Shown here in pieces: positions 1 through 9,460 of a stretch of DNA of 20,806 bases. The stretch is from CAZLHO01 sp964559455 (GTDB lineage: Bacteria; Krumholzibacteriota; Krumholzibacteriia; LZORAL124-64-63), in assembly GCA_964559455.1 (NCBI GenBank), contig CAZLHO010000051.1:1-20806 (forward strand), in the 5' to 3' direction. The notes under the pieces are model-generated. The model searched no databases and had not been told where the DNA came from. It was given only the letters and a program-made list of their open reading frames with translations. The position numbers and the translations under genes are program-made. Each line of letters opens with the position of its first letter. The first letter of the stretch is position 1.

Positions 1-56
1 GTCCATGCGCCCCGGGTTGCATCAACGAGGCCAGGGACAATCTAAGGGGCACAACC

Positions 57-1469
57 CTACTGATATTCGGCGCCCAGGATCACGCTGACGATGATCGCGC
101 CAACCGCCAGCGGCGCCGCGAACCTGATCAGGAACCTCCAGAAGGGGAACCAGCCCAGCCTGCCGTGTCCCGCCTCCAACTCTTCGCGCGTCTCGCGGCC
201 GGTCAGCACCCAGCCGACGAAGAGCGCCACGAGCATGCCGCCGACCGGCAGGAACCAGTTGCTGGCCAGGTAGTCCATGGTGCCGAAGAAGCCTTCGGTC
301 GAGGCGCGCCCGATCAGGTTGATCCGCGACAGCCCGGCGTGGGCTCCGTGCTCGGCGCCGCCCACGCTGAGCGCGCTGAGCACGCCGAAGACGTAGGCCG
401 CGGCGCCCAGCAGGGTCACCGCGCGCCGCCGGCTCCACTTCAGCTCGTCGATGGCCCAGCTCGACACGACCTCGAGCAGGCTGATCGTGCTGGTCAGCGC
501 GCCGAAGGCCACCAGCAGGTAGAAGACCGAGCTCATCAGGGCGCCGATCGGCAGCTTGTAGAAGACCAGGGGCAGGGTGGTGAAGAGGATCGAAGAGGAC
601 TTCTGCACCTCGATGCCGCCGGGGTAGCTGTGGATGATCGAGAACATGATCACGCAGGCCATGATGGCGATGATCGTGTCCAGCGCGGTGATCGCCAGGG
701 CGGACTGCGCGATCGAGTTGTCGCGGCGCATGTAGCTGCCGTAGGTCAGCATCGCGCCCATGCCCAGGCTCAGCGTGAAGAAGCTGTGCCCCACGGCCTC
801 GAGCACCCCGCCGCGGGTCAGCTCGGCGAAGTTCGGCCGGAAGAGGAAGGACAGGGCCTGGCCGATGCCCGGCGTGAAGAAGGAGTAGATCAGCATGCCG
901 GTCAGGATCGCGAAGAGTGCCGGCATCAGGATGCGCGCCGCCCGCTCGATGCCCCGCTTCACGCCGAAGTAGACGACGCCCAGCGTCAGGCCCATGAACA
1001 GCGAATGGTAGAGCACCTGTTCGCCGCCGCGGCCGAGGAAGCCGACGAAGTAGCCGCCCAGGGCGTCGGGGGAAGTCGCGATCTCGCCCAGCCGGCCGGT
1101 CAGCGCCATCAGGATGTAGCGGATCGTCCAGCCGGCGATGGTGCAGTAGTAGGACAGGATGATGAAGCCAGTGATCACGCCCAGCATGCCGACCACCGGC
1201 CACAGCTTCGGTCCCAGTGCGCCCTTGGCCAGGGCGCGGAAGCTGCCCACGGGGTTGCGTTGGGTCCGGCGGCCCATCAGGATCTCGGCCATCATGATCG
1301 GCAGCCCGACCACGATCACGGCCCCGATGTAGACCAGGACGAAGGCCCCGCCGTTGTTCTCCAGGGTGATGTAGGGAAACTTCCAGAGGTTGCCCAGGCC
1401 GACGGCGCTGCCGGCCGCGGCCAGGATGAATCCGAGCTTGCCGCTCCACTGCCCACGGGACTGGCTCAT
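57..1469 (-). CDS. Sodium-dependent amino-acid/neurotransmitter symporter family (NSS/SNF) transporter
   Basis: A 470-residue integral membrane protein, probably importing an amino acid with Na+ across the inner membrane. The N-terminus carries the NSS signature GLGNLWKFPY at about residues 24-33, the unwound TM1 segment that in LeuT-type carriers binds substrate and Na+. Many hydrophobic segments follow, including the TM6-like stretch FFTLSLGMGAMLTYGSY, and the protein ends after a final hydrophobic segment and GAEYQ. Length matches bacterial family members. The ATG at 1469 is preceded by a good AAAGGAG ribosome site. It is divergent from the PAP2 gene. The substrate cannot be told from sequence; amino-acid uptake is inferred from the family. 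The gene stops inside the window, and what lies downstream of it is not visible. Confidence 0.93.
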   Translation of the reverse strand: MSQSRGQWSGKLGFILAAAGSAVGLGNLWKFPYITLENNGGAFVLVYIGAVIVVGLPIMMAEILMGRRTQRNPVGSFRALAKGALGPKLWPVVGMLGVITGFIILSYYCTIAGWTIRYILMALTGRLGEIATSPDALGGYFVGFLGRGGEQVLYHSLFMGLTLGVVYFGVKRGIERAARILMPALFAILTGMLIYSFFTPGIGQALSFLFRPNFAELTRGGVLEAVGHSFFTLSLGMGAMLTYGSYMRRDNSIAQSALAITALDTIIAIMACVIMFSIIHSYPGGIEVQKSSSILFTTLPLVFYKLPIGALMSSVFYLLVAFGALTSTISLLEVVSSWAIDELKWSRRRAVTLLGAAAYVFGVLSALSVGGAEHGAHAGLSRINLIGRASTEGFFGTMDYLASNWFLPVGGMLVALFVGWVLTGRETREELEAGHGRLGWFPFWRFLIRFAAPLAVGAIIVSVILGAEYQ

Positions 1470-1505
1470 GCTGCGACTCCTTTGGGACGGTCCAGATGTC
1501 GCGCC

Positions 1506-1535
1506 AGCCTAGACAGCCACTCGCGGAAGTGTCAA
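1506..1535 (-). promoter_or_regulatory. Candidate sigma70-type promoter for the NSS symporter
   Basis: On the minus strand a perfect -35 hexamer TTGACA (1535 to 1530) is followed after 18 nt by TAGGCT (1511 to 1506), a weak -10 match. Transcription would start near 1499, giving a leader of about 30 nt that contains the AAAGGAG site. The -35 is strong and the -10 is only 3 of 6, so this is a prediction. Confidence 0.4.
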
Positions 1536-1633
1536 CAATGGAACGGCAAAGCCGCTGCGGGATCAGCCATGGAACAGGACTTGCTTCATCCGGCAAGTTC
1601 AAACCGAGACCAGTGGAAAGGCCGAACCCGCTC

Positions 1634-2392
1634 ATGCCCGCCAAACGGAGTCGCACCATCGTTTTCGCCTTGGCGACGCTGTCGTTGCTGGCCGTGGCCG
1701 TGTCCCCGGCAGTAGCCGGTTCGTGGCCTGGCGAGGACGGCGCGGCCGTCGCCGACTTCCCCTCGCTCTTCGCCGCGGATTTCGCCGCGCTTTTTTCGAC
1801 CCGCTGGGCTCCGCTGCTGGTGGCCGGGGCGGCGGGCACCGGTCTGGCCTACGCGGTCGAGGATCCCCACGAGGCCAGGGAGTTCCTGTCCCACGGCTTG
1901 CTGGACCCACTGAGCGACGGCGGCAACATCTGGGGCGGCCCCCTCTGCGCGGCGCCGCTGGCCCTGGGCAGCTGGGCCTGGGGCGGGCTGTCGGGCGACT
2001 TGCGCCTGGCACGCTTCGGCCGCGACGCTTCGGAGGCCCTGCTGATGGTCACCGTCGTGACCGGCGGCATCAAGCTGGCCGTAGACCGCGAGCGGCCCAA
2101 CGGCCGCCGCTACTCATTCCCTTCGGGCCATACGGCCACGGCTTTCAGCCTCGCCCCCCTGGTGCGCAAGCACGCCGGCCACACCGCCGGCGCCGTCGCC
2201 TACGCCCTGGCCGTCCTGACCGCGGCCGGACGCATGGAGGACAGCTACCACCACTTCTCCGACGTCGTCGCCGGCGCCACGCTCGGCACCATCGTCGGGT
2301 TGACCATCGCCAACCGCGGCGGCATCGATCTTCCCGGCGGCGCCGAGCTGGACGTCGGCCCCGGCGCGGTGGCGATCACCCTGCGCCGCTGA
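1634..2392 (+). CDS. PAP2 superfamily (type 2 phosphatidic acid) phosphatase
   Basis: A 252-residue membrane or exported phosphatase, probably removing phosphate from a lipid or isoprenoid (di)phosphate at the periplasmic face. All three PAP2 catalytic motifs are present: K147-x6-R154-P155 (KLAVDRERP), PSGH at 163-166, and R200-x5-H206-x3-D210 (RMEDSYHHFSD), with Gly instead of the usual Ser before that Arg. The start at 1634 is chosen because it gives a clean N-terminal signal or anchor segment (MPAKRSRTIVFALATLSLL, then AVAG). The frame stays open upstream to 1496, and that extension looks non-coding. No strong ribosome site is seen; GGAAAGG lies 12 nt upstream. The specific substrate is unknown. 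It converges on korB across a hairpin. Confidence 0.85.
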   Translation: MPAKRSRTIVFALATLSLLAVAVSPAVAGSWPGEDGAAVADFPSLFAADFAALFSTRWAPLLVAGAAGTGLAYAVEDPHEAREFLSHGLLDPLSDGGNIWGGPLCAAPLALGSWAWGGLSGDLRLARFGRDASEALLMVTVVTGGIKLAVDRERPNGRRYSFPSGHTATAFSLAPLVRKHAGHTAGAVAYALAVLTAAGRMEDSYHHFSDVVAGATLGTIVGLTIANRGGIDLPGGAELDVGPGAVAITLRR

Positions 2393-2416
2393 GCCCAGCC
2401 CGACCGCGAACGCGAC

Positions 2417-2446
2417 GACGCCGGCCCCCTGCGGGGGACCGGCGTC
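2417..2446. terminator. Hairpin between convergent PAP2 and korB genes (bidirectional terminator candidate)
   Basis: GACGCCGG + CCCCC (2417-2429), loop TGC, then GGGGG + A bulge + CCGGCGTC (2433-2446) gives a 13-bp GC stem with a single bulged A. It sits exactly between two converging stop codons, where a shared terminator is expected. There is no clear U-tract on either side, so intrinsic termination is likely but not certain. Confidence 0.6.
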
Positions 2447-2473
2447 CGTCGTCTGCGGCCTCGTCGGCGGCGC

Positions 2474-3469
2474 TCACTCCACCGTCCAGGCGTCCTTCGT
2501 GTAGATGAGATCCCGCAGTTCCCCCTTGCCCATCTCCTGCTCGGCCTGGGCGATCTGCTCGTGCACGCCGGCGTCGAAGGTGGCGTCCGCGACGCTGCGG
2601 AAGATGCCGATCGGCCTGGGCATCGTCGGGTCGATGTCCATCTGGGACATCAGGAAGGCCGGGGCCGGCGAGGCCACGTCCGCGCGCCAGGTCGAAGCCT
2701 CGGCTGCGGCCACCACGCGGGTCTCGCAGCAGTCGACCTTCACGCCCTTCTCGCGGTCGGCGCCGAAGACCATCGGTTCGCCCGGCACGAGGTCCACCGT
2801 GCGGTCGTCGCGGTTCGCCTTCTCGGTCCAGTTCTTGAAGGCGCCGTCGTTGAAGATCACGCAGTTCTGCCAGATCTCGATGAAGGCCGAGCCCTTGTGC
2901 GCGGCGGCGGCCTTGAAGATCTCGACCATGTGCTTGGGCCGGGTGTCGATGGTGCGGGCCACGAAGGTGGCGCCCGCGCCCAGGGCCAGGCTCAGCGGGT
3001 TGAAGGGGTTGTCCAGCGAGCCGCGGGGGCTGGTCTTGGTGCGCAGGCCGCGCGGCGACGTCGGCGAGTACTGCCCCTTGGTCAGCCCGTAGATCTCGTT
3101 GTTGAAGAGCAGCACCTTGATGTCGATGTTGCGCCGCAGCATGTGGATCAGGTGGTTGCCGCCGATCGACATGCCGTCGCCGTCGCCGGTAACCACCCAC
3201 ACCGACAGCTCCGGGTGGGCCGCCTTGACGCCGGTGGCGATGGCCGGCGCCCGGCCGTGGATGCTGTGGAAGCCGTAGCATCCCATGTAGTAGGGGAAGC
3301 GGCTGCTGCAGCCGATGCCCGAGACGAAGACCAGCTTCTCGCGGGGCAGGCCCAGCTCGGCCAGGGCGCCCTGCATGCTGTTCAGGATGGCGTAGTCCCC
3401 GCAGCCCGGGCACCAGCGCACCTCCTGGTCCGACTTGAAGTCCTTCTTGCTCAGGGTCCCGGGGCTCAT
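2474..3469 (-). CDS. korB: 2-oxoacid:ferredoxin oxidoreductase, beta subunit (KorB-type)
   Basis: A 331-residue cytoplasmic TPP and 4Fe-4S subunit. With KorA it decarboxylates a 2-oxoacid (2-oxoglutarate most likely) to the acyl-CoA while reducing ferredoxin. Visible motifs: WCPGCGDYAI at 19-28 (cluster cysteines C20, C23), GCSSRFPYY near 53-61 (C54), TPP/Mg2+ motif GDGDGMSIGGNH at 95-106 continuing to LLFNNEIYGLTKGQYSPTS, and a later C-C pair (KVDCCETR) that may give the last cluster ligand. The start at 3469 overlaps the korA stop by 4 nt (ATGA) and has GGAGGAG just upstream. The open frame extending to 3673 lies inside korA and is not used. Kor is preferred over Por because of the fused gamma-alpha partner, but substrate specificity is not provable here. 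Confidence 0.92.
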   Translation of the reverse strand: MSPGTLSKKDFKSDQEVRWCPGCGDYAILNSMQGALAELGLPREKLVFVSGIGCSSRFPYYMGCYGFHSIHGRAPAIATGVKAAHPELSVWVVTGDGDGMSIGGNHLIHMLRRNIDIKVLLFNNEIYGLTKGQYSPTSPRGLRTKTSPRGSLDNPFNPLSLALGAGATFVARTIDTRPKHMVEIFKAAAAHKGSAFIEIWQNCVIFNDGAFKNWTEKANRDDRTVDLVPGEPMVFGADREKGVKVDCCETRVVAAAEASTWRADVASPAPAFLMSQMDIDPTMPRPIGIFRSVADATFDAGVHEQIAQAEQEMGKGELRDLIYTKDAWTVE

Positions 3470-5316
3470 CGCTCCTCCTCCAGGATGTTGACGATCCGCT
3501 CGCGCAGGTCTTGGGCGGTGAAGGGCTTGCCCCGCACCTTGGTGCAGGACACGAACTCGTGGCCCGGGTACTCGCTGCGCAGCAGGCGGGCGAGCTGGCC
3601 CATGTTCAGCTCGGGGACGAGGATCGTGTCGTAGTGGCCGAAGATCTCGTCGAGGCCGTCGGGCAGCGGCCACAGGTGGCGCAGGTGCAGGTGGGCGACG
3701 GGGCTGTCCTCCTGCCGCAGGCGCTCGACGACGCTGCGGATGGCGCCGAAGGTCGAGCCCCAGCCCACGACCAGCTCGTCGGCGTGGTCGGGGCCGAAGA
3801 TCTCCGGCGTCGGGATCGAGGCCCGGATGCCCATCACCTTGTCGTGCCGCTGCTTCACCATCAGTTCGTGGTTGTCGGGGTCGTAGCTGACGTTGCCGGT
3901 CAGATGCTCCTTCTCGAGGCCGCCGATGCGGTGCTCGAGGCCCGGCGTGCCCGGCACGGCCCAGGGCCGCGCCAGCTTCCCGTCGCGGGCGTAGGGCTGG
4001 AATGTCTCGGGATCGTCGGCGAACCGCGCCGGGAAGGGTTCCAGCGCGTCCAGGTCCGGCAGCCGCCAGGGCTCGGCGCCGTTGGCGATGTAGTTGTCGC
4101 TGAGCAGGATGACCGGGGTCATGTACTGCACCGCGATGCGGCAGGCCTCGACCGCGCAGTCGAAGGCGTCGGCCGCCGAGGCGCAGGCCAGCACCGGGAT
4201 CGGCGCCTCGCTGTTGCGGCCGAAGACGGCCTGCAGCAGGTCGGCCTGCTCCACCTTGGTCGGCATGCCCGTCGAGGGGCCGGCGCGCTGCACGTTCACG
4301 ATCACCAGCGGCAGCTCGGTGATCACGGCCAGGCCCATCGCCTCGGTCTTCAGGGCCATGCCGGGCCCCGAGGTCGTGGTCATGCCCAGCATGCCGGAAT
4401 AGGACCCGCCGATGGCCGCGCAGATGGCGGCGATCTCATCCTCCATCTGCAGGGTGATCACGCCGTGGTTCTTCATGGCCGACAGGTTCTGCAGGATCTC
4501 GGACGCCGGGGTGATCGGGTACGAGCCCAGCAGCGGCTTCAGCCCGGCCAGCTTGGCGCCGGCGACCAGTCCCAGGCTCAGCGCCTGGTTGCCCATGATG
4601 TTGCGGTAGGTGCCGGGCGCGGCGTCGCTCATCGGCGCCACCTCGTAGCGGCCCTGGAAGAGCTCGTGGATGTCGCCGGCGTTGAATCCGGCGCGCAGGG
4701 CCGTCTTGTTGGCCTCGGCCAGCTCGGGCTTCTTGGCGAACTTCTCGTCCAGCCACTCCAGCGTGGGCTCCACCGGCCGGCTGTAGAGCCAGTACATCAG
4801 GCCCAGGGTGTAGAAGTTCTTGCAGCGCAGGACGTCCTTCTTGGACAGGGGGCTGTCGGCCAGGGCCTCGCTGACGCGCTTGTTGATGTCCAGCTCGATG
4901 ACGCGGCAGCCCTCGAGGGTGCCGTCCTCGAGCGGGTTCGACGTCAGCCCCGCCTTCTGCAGGTCGCGCTCGGTGAAGCTGCCGGTGTTGACGATGATCA
5001 CGCCGCCGGGCTTCAGGTCCTTGTAGTTGACGATCAGCGCGGCCGGGTTCATGGCCACGAGCACGTCGGGGGAGTCGCCCGGGGTGTAGATGTCCAGCGA
5101 GCTGAAGTGGATCTGGTAGCCCGAGACGCCGGGACGCGTGCCCGCGGGGGCGCGGATCTCGGCGGGGAAGTCGGGGAAGGTGGCCAGGTCGTTGCCGACC
5201 TTCGCGGTGGTGTCGGTGAACTGGCCGCCGGTGATCTGCATGCCGTCGCCGGAATCGCCGGAAAAACGGATGACGACGTCGTCCTGGCGGATGGTGTCGG
5301 TTTTGTGCTCAGCCAT
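3466..5316 (-). CDS. korA: 2-oxoacid:ferredoxin oxidoreductase, fused gamma-alpha subunit (KorA-type)
   Basis: A 616-residue subunit joining the gamma domain (about 1-190, beginning DDVVIRFSGDSGDGMQITGGQF) to the alpha, pyrimidine-binding domain (about 225-616, with GSYPITPASEIL, the MEDEIAAICAAIGGSYSG region and TTSGPGMALKTEAMGLA, then the QRAGPSTGMPTKVEQADL stretch). This fusion and length are typical of the two-subunit KorAB enzymes of diverse bacteria. The ATG at 5316 gives the expected N-terminus; a GAGGAGG sequence lies about 16 nt upstream, rather far. It is co-transcribed with korB through an ATGA overlap and divergent from the rnf operon, so its product, reduced ferredoxin, is the substrate of the neighbouring complex. 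Confidence 0.92.
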   Translation of the reverse strand: MAEHKTDTIRQDDVVIRFSGDSGDGMQITGGQFTDTTAKVGNDLATFPDFPAEIRAPAGTRPGVSGYQIHFSSLDIYTPGDSPDVLVAMNPAALIVNYKDLKPGGVIIVNTGSFTERDLQKAGLTSNPLEDGTLEGCRVIELDINKRVSEALADSPLSKKDVLRCKNFYTLGLMYWLYSRPVEPTLEWLDEKFAKKPELAEANKTALRAGFNAGDIHELFQGRYEVAPMSDAAPGTYRNIMGNQALSLGLVAGAKLAGLKPLLGSYPITPASEILQNLSAMKNHGVITLQMEDEIAAICAAIGGSYSGMLGMTTTSGPGMALKTEAMGLAVITELPLVIVNVQRAGPSTGMPTKVEQADLLQAVFGRNSEAPIPVLACASAADAFDCAVEACRIAVQYMTPVILLSDNYIANGAEPWRLPDLDALEPFPARFADDPETFQPYARDGKLARPWAVPGTPGLEHRIGGLEKEHLTGNVSYDPDNHELMVKQRHDKVMGIRASIPTPEIFGPDHADELVVGWGSTFGAIRSVVERLRQEDSPVAHLHLRHLWPLPDGLDEIFGHYDTILVPELNMGQLARLLRSEYPGHEFVSCTKVRGKPFTAQDLRERIVNILEEER

Positions 5317-5408
5317 GGCTGCTGCGCGCTCGCCTCCTCGGTTCCGGCGGCGGCGCCGGAGGCAGGGGTCGGCAGGATCGGGGGGCGGTCACCGCCGTGG
5401 ATGCCGCC

Positions 5409-5426
5409 CCCTGATGTCGATCAGGG
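5409..5426. repeat. Perfect 7-bp inverted repeat in the korA-rnfA divergent intergenic region
   Basis: CCCTGAT-GTCG-ATCAGGG lies 93 nt upstream of korA and about 174 nt upstream of rnfA. A dyad in a divergent control region could be an operator for one or both operons, or a leader hairpin. No known regulator consensus is recognised. Confidence 0.4.
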
Positions 5427-5495
5427 CCAAGGTACAACAGCCCTCCGGGCCGTGCCACAGCCGCGGGGCCTTTTTCCGGGCATATTCCGCCTTGT

Positions 5496-5590
5496 ATTTC
5501 CTGGGCTCGGCCGGCGCCGGGCCGGGAAATTTCGGCTTGATATCATGATTGCAAGTCCACTAATTAGGGCCTGGTTAATCCGTTAACAAG
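5496..5590 (+). promoter_or_regulatory. Probable rnf promoter region (AT-rich patch plus inverted repeat)
   Basis: In an otherwise GC-rich gap of 283 nt, the 60 nt before rnfA are strikingly AT-rich. An inverted repeat ATTTCC (5496-5501) / GGAAAT (5525-5530) with GC-rich inner arms precedes it. Possible elements are TTGCAA (5549-5554) with GTTAAT (5574-5579) at 19 nt, but no convincing -35/-10 pair was found. The location and composition support a promoter here; the exact hexamers are uncertain. Confidence 0.4.
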
Positions 5591-5599
5591 GGAGCCGCC

Positions 5600-6175
5600 A
5601 TGGAACTCGTGTTGCTGATCGTAAGCGCCGTCTTCGTCAACAACTTCGTGCTGTCCCGCTTCCTCGGCATCTGCCCCTTCCTGGGGGTCTCGAAGAAGCT
5701 CTCGACGGCCCTGGGCATGAGCGGCGCGGTGCTCTTCGTGATGACCCTGGCCGGCATCGTCAGCTGGCTGGTCTATCACCGCCTGCTGGTCCCCTTCGGC
5801 CTGGAATACCTGCGCACGATCTCCTTCATCCTGATCATCGCCTCGCTGGTGCAGCTGGTCGAGCTGGTGCTGCAGAAGGTCAGCCCGGGACTGTACCGCG
5901 CGCTGGGCATCTTCCTGCCCCTGATCACGACGAACTGCGCCGTGCTCGGCTGCGCCGTGCTCAACATCCAGAACGACTACGACCTGCTCCAGACGACGGT
6001 CTTCAGCATGGCCTCGGCGGTGGGCTTCGGCCTGGCGCTGGTGCTGTTCTCGGGCATCCGCGAGGTGCTGGACCTGGCCGACACGCCGCGCGTCTTCCGC
6101 GGCTCGGCCATCGCCCTGGTCACCGCCGGCATCCTCTCGCTGTCCTTCTTCGGTTTCGCCGGACTGGTCCGCTAG
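5600..6175 (+). CDS. rnfA: Rnf electron transport complex subunit RnfA
   Basis: A 191-residue, roughly six-helix inner-membrane subunit, paralogous to RnfE and NqrE/NqrD. It begins with the family hallmark VNNFVLSRFLGICPFLGVSKKL. C25 and C113 (in TTNCAVLG) match the cysteine pair that in Rnf/Nqr complexes shares a membrane-embedded 2Fe-2S cluster with the homologous subunit. ATG at 5600, preceded by AAGGGAG. First gene of an rnfABCDGE operon in the gammaproteobacterial order, not the clostridial CDGEAB order. With the other subunits it couples electron transfer between ferredoxin and NAD+ to cation movement. Confidence 0.95.
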   Translation: MELVLLIVSAVFVNNFVLSRFLGICPFLGVSKKLSTALGMSGAVLFVMTLAGIVSWLVYHRLLVPFGLEYLRTISFILIIASLVQLVELVLQKVSPGLYRALGIFLPLITTNCAVLGCAVLNIQNDYDLLQTTVFSMASAVGFGLALVLFSGIREVLDLADTPRVFRGSAIALVTAGILSLSFFGFAGLVR

Positions 6176-6195
6176 CGCTCGCAAAGGAGTCGCCC

Positions 6196-7020
6196 GTGTT
6201 CGTTTCCATCGCGGTCCTCAGCGGACTCGGACTCGTCGCCGGCCTGGGCCTGGCCGCGGCCGCGCGCTTCTTCGCGGTCGAGACCGATCCCCGCCAGGAA
6301 GAGATCGCCGACCTGCTGCCCGGCGCCAACTGCGGCGGCTGCGGCTTCGCCGGCTGCAACGACTTCGCGGCCGCGGTGGTCAAGGGCGCGGCCGAGCCCG
6401 GCGCCTGCCCGGTCAGCGACGAGGCCACGCTGCGCACGATCGCCGGCATCATGGGCCAGGCCCTGACCGCCAAGGCGCCCATGGTCGCGCTGGTCGCCTG
6501 CCAGGGCAGCGAGGACGCCCACCTGCGCAAGAAGTACCGCTACAACGGCGTGGCCACCTGCGCCAGCGCCGACCTGCTGGGCCGCGGCGACCGCCTCTGC
6601 GACTACGGCTGCCTGGGCCTGGGCGACTGCCAGCGGGCCTGCGGCTTCGCCGCGATAGAGATCACCGAAATGGGCGTGGCCCGGGTGCTGGCCGAGCGCT
6701 GCGCCGGCTGCGGCCTCTGCGTCGAGGCCTGCCCGAAGGGCATCGTCCACCTGGTGCCCAAGGCCGCCGAGATCCACGTCCTCTGCAGCAACCACGACAA
6801 GGGCGGCGCCGCCAAGAAGGCCTGCGCGGTCGCCTGCATCGGCTGCAAGAAATGCGAGAAGCTGGTCGACGGCGCGGGCATCGCCGTCGACGACTTCCTG
6901 GCCGTGGTCGACTACGGCCATGCGCCGACCGACCCGGCCCTGGTCGAGGCCTGCCCGACCGGCGCCATCGTCCGTCTCACGTTCACCGGAGCCGATGCAG
7001 AGCCCGGGAGGCCCTCATGA
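6196..7020 (+). CDS. rnfB: Rnf complex subunit RnfB, long multi-cluster form
   Basis: A 274-residue membrane-anchored ferredoxin subunit that receives electrons from soluble ferredoxin. One N-terminal membrane helix (about 1-24) is followed by the 4Fe-4S motif NCGGCGFAGC with a later Cys (C46, C49, C54, C71). Then come C122, a C135-x3-C139-x5-C145-x3-C149 set, a classical CxxCxxCxxxCP ferredoxin motif at C169-C179, and a second cysteine group (C197, C210, C214, C217, C220, C253). It is much longer than the E. coli RsxB form and resembles the polyferredoxin-like RnfB of anaerobes. GTG start at 6196 with AAAGGAG (6183-6189) upstream. It ends in an ATGA overlap with rnfC. Confidence 0.94.
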   Translation: MFVSIAVLSGLGLVAGLGLAAAARFFAVETDPRQEEIADLLPGANCGGCGFAGCNDFAAAVVKGAAEPGACPVSDEATLRTIAGIMGQALTAKAPMVALVACQGSEDAHLRKKYRYNGVATCASADLLGRGDRLCDYGCLGLGDCQRACGFAAIEITEMGVARVLAERCAGCGLCVEACPKGIVHLVPKAAEIHVLCSNHDKGGAAKKACAVACIGCKKCEKLVDGAGIAVDDFLAVVDYGHAPTDPALVEACPTGAIVRLTFTGADAEPGRPS

Positions 7021-8351
7021 AGTTCAAGGGTGGCGTCCACCCCGCCTACAACAAGGACACGGGCGCCCTCGCGGTCGAGGTCCTGCCGCTGTCGACGCGC
7101 TTCGTGGTGCCGGTCTCGCAGCACCTGGGCGCCCCGGGCAAGCCGCTGGTCGAGAAGGGCCAGGCGGTGGCCAAGGGGCAGCCGCTGAGCGAGCCCGCAG
7201 GCTTCGTCTCGGTGCCGGTGCACGCGCCCACCAGCGGCGTCGTCAAGTCCGTGAAGGATTTCCCGCACCCGATGGGCACGGCCCAGACGGCGATCGAGAT
7301 CGAGGCCGACGGCGAGGACCGCCTGTGGGAGGGCGTCGCCCCGGTGGGAGAATGGCGGAACATGGGCGCCGACGACCTGCGCGCGGCCATCCGCGCCGCC
7401 GGCGTCTGCGGCATGGGCGGGGCCACCTTCCCGACCCACGTCAAGCTGAGTCCGCCGGCCGAGAAGCCCATCGACGTCTTCATCCTCAACGGCGCCGAAT
7501 GCGAGCCCTACCTGACCAGCGACCACCGCGTGATGGTCGAGCGTCCGGCCGACGTCATGGAGGGCGTGGGCCTGATGATGAGCGTGCTCGGCGTGGTCAA
7601 GGCGGCGGTCGGCGTCGAGAGCAACAAGCCCGACGCCCTGGAGGCCCTGCGCAAGGCCTGCCCGCCCGATCTGGACGTGGACTTCGCCCTGCTCGAGACC
7701 AAGTATCCCCAGGGCTCCGAGAAGCACCTGATCTACGCCCTGACCGGGCGGGAGGTGCCCGCCGGCGGCCTGCCCATGGACGTGGGCGTCGTCGTGCAGA
7801 ACGTGGGCACGGCCGTGGCCTGCCTCGAGGCCGTCCGCGACGGCCTGCCGATGATCGAGCGCGTGGTCACGGTCACCGGCCCCGCCGTCAAGCAACCGCG
7901 CAACCTGCTGGTGCGCGTGGGCGCGCCGCTGCAGGACGTCCTGGACTTCTGCGGCGGCCTGACCGACGACGTCGGCAAGGTGATCTACGGCGGCCCGATG
8001 ATGGGCGTGGGCCAGCACAGCCTGGACGTGCCGGTGATCAAGGGCACCAGCGGCGTGCTCTGCCTGCGCGAGCGGGACGTGGCCCTCTTCGAGGGCGGCC
8101 CCTGCATCCGCTGCGGCAGCTGCGTGGACGTCTGCCCGATGGGCCTGGTCCCCAGCGCCCTGGGCCTGCACGCCGAGCGCGAGCGCTTCGCGGACCTGGG
8201 CGGCCTGCACGTCGCCGACTGCATCGAATGCGGCAGCTGCGCCTACGTCTGCCCGGCGCACCGGCCGCTGGTCCAGCATATCCGGCGCGGCAAGGCCGAG
8301 TGGCGCGCCGTGCAGAAGAAGCTCCAGGAGCAGAACGCCAAGGTGGCCTGA
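7017..8351 (+). CDS. rnfC: Rnf complex subunit RnfC
   Basis: A 444-residue peripheral subunit that holds FMN and 4Fe-4S centres and carries the NAD(H) site. The N-terminus MKFKGGVHPAYNKD matches the family. A biotinyl/barrel-like segment is seen in the first 80 residues, and GVCGMGGATFPTHVKL with NGAECEPYLTSDHR marks the NuoF-like flavin domain. Two ferredoxin motifs lie at C363/C366/C369/C373 and C402/C405/C408/C412. The start at 7017 overlaps the rnfB stop (ATGA); the upstream open frame from 6852 is a shadow of rnfB. The protein lacks the long C-terminal repeat extension of E. coli RsxC, ending soon after the second cluster. Confidence 0.95.
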   Translation: MKFKGGVHPAYNKDTGALAVEVLPLSTRFVVPVSQHLGAPGKPLVEKGQAVAKGQPLSEPAGFVSVPVHAPTSGVVKSVKDFPHPMGTAQTAIEIEADGEDRLWEGVAPVGEWRNMGADDLRAAIRAAGVCGMGGATFPTHVKLSPPAEKPIDVFILNGAECEPYLTSDHRVMVERPADVMEGVGLMMSVLGVVKAAVGVESNKPDALEALRKACPPDLDVDFALLETKYPQGSEKHLIYALTGREVPAGGLPMDVGVVVQNVGTAVACLEAVRDGLPMIERVVTVTGPAVKQPRNLLVRVGAPLQDVLDFCGGLTDDVGKVIYGGPMMGVGQHSLDVPVIKGTSGVLCLRERDVALFEGGPCIRCGSCVDVCPMGLVPSALGLHAERERFADLGGLHVADCIECGSCAYVCPAHRPLVQHIRRGKAEWRAVQKKLQEQNAKVA

Positions 8352-8386
8352 CGCCGGCCCGAGGGCCGGAAAAGGAGTTCCTCTTG

Positions 8387-9456
<1,070 letters not shown>

Positions 9457-9460
<4 letters not shown>

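Noticed and set aside
14..58. GGGTTG ... CAACCC pair at the left edge, possible terminator of the symporter gene
   Set aside because: The arms are 33 nt apart, the second overlaps the stop codon, and there is no U-tract, so it is most likely chance.
165..5586. Very long open frames antisense to the symporter, korB and korA
   Set aside because: They are low-complexity Arg/Ala/Gly/Asp/His-rich shadows produced by the high GC third positions of the real genes, without ribosome sites or recognisable domains.
6912..8279. Long antisense open frame across rnfC
   Set aside because: Composition is typical of a GC-frame shadow, and rnfC has full family motifs on the other strand.
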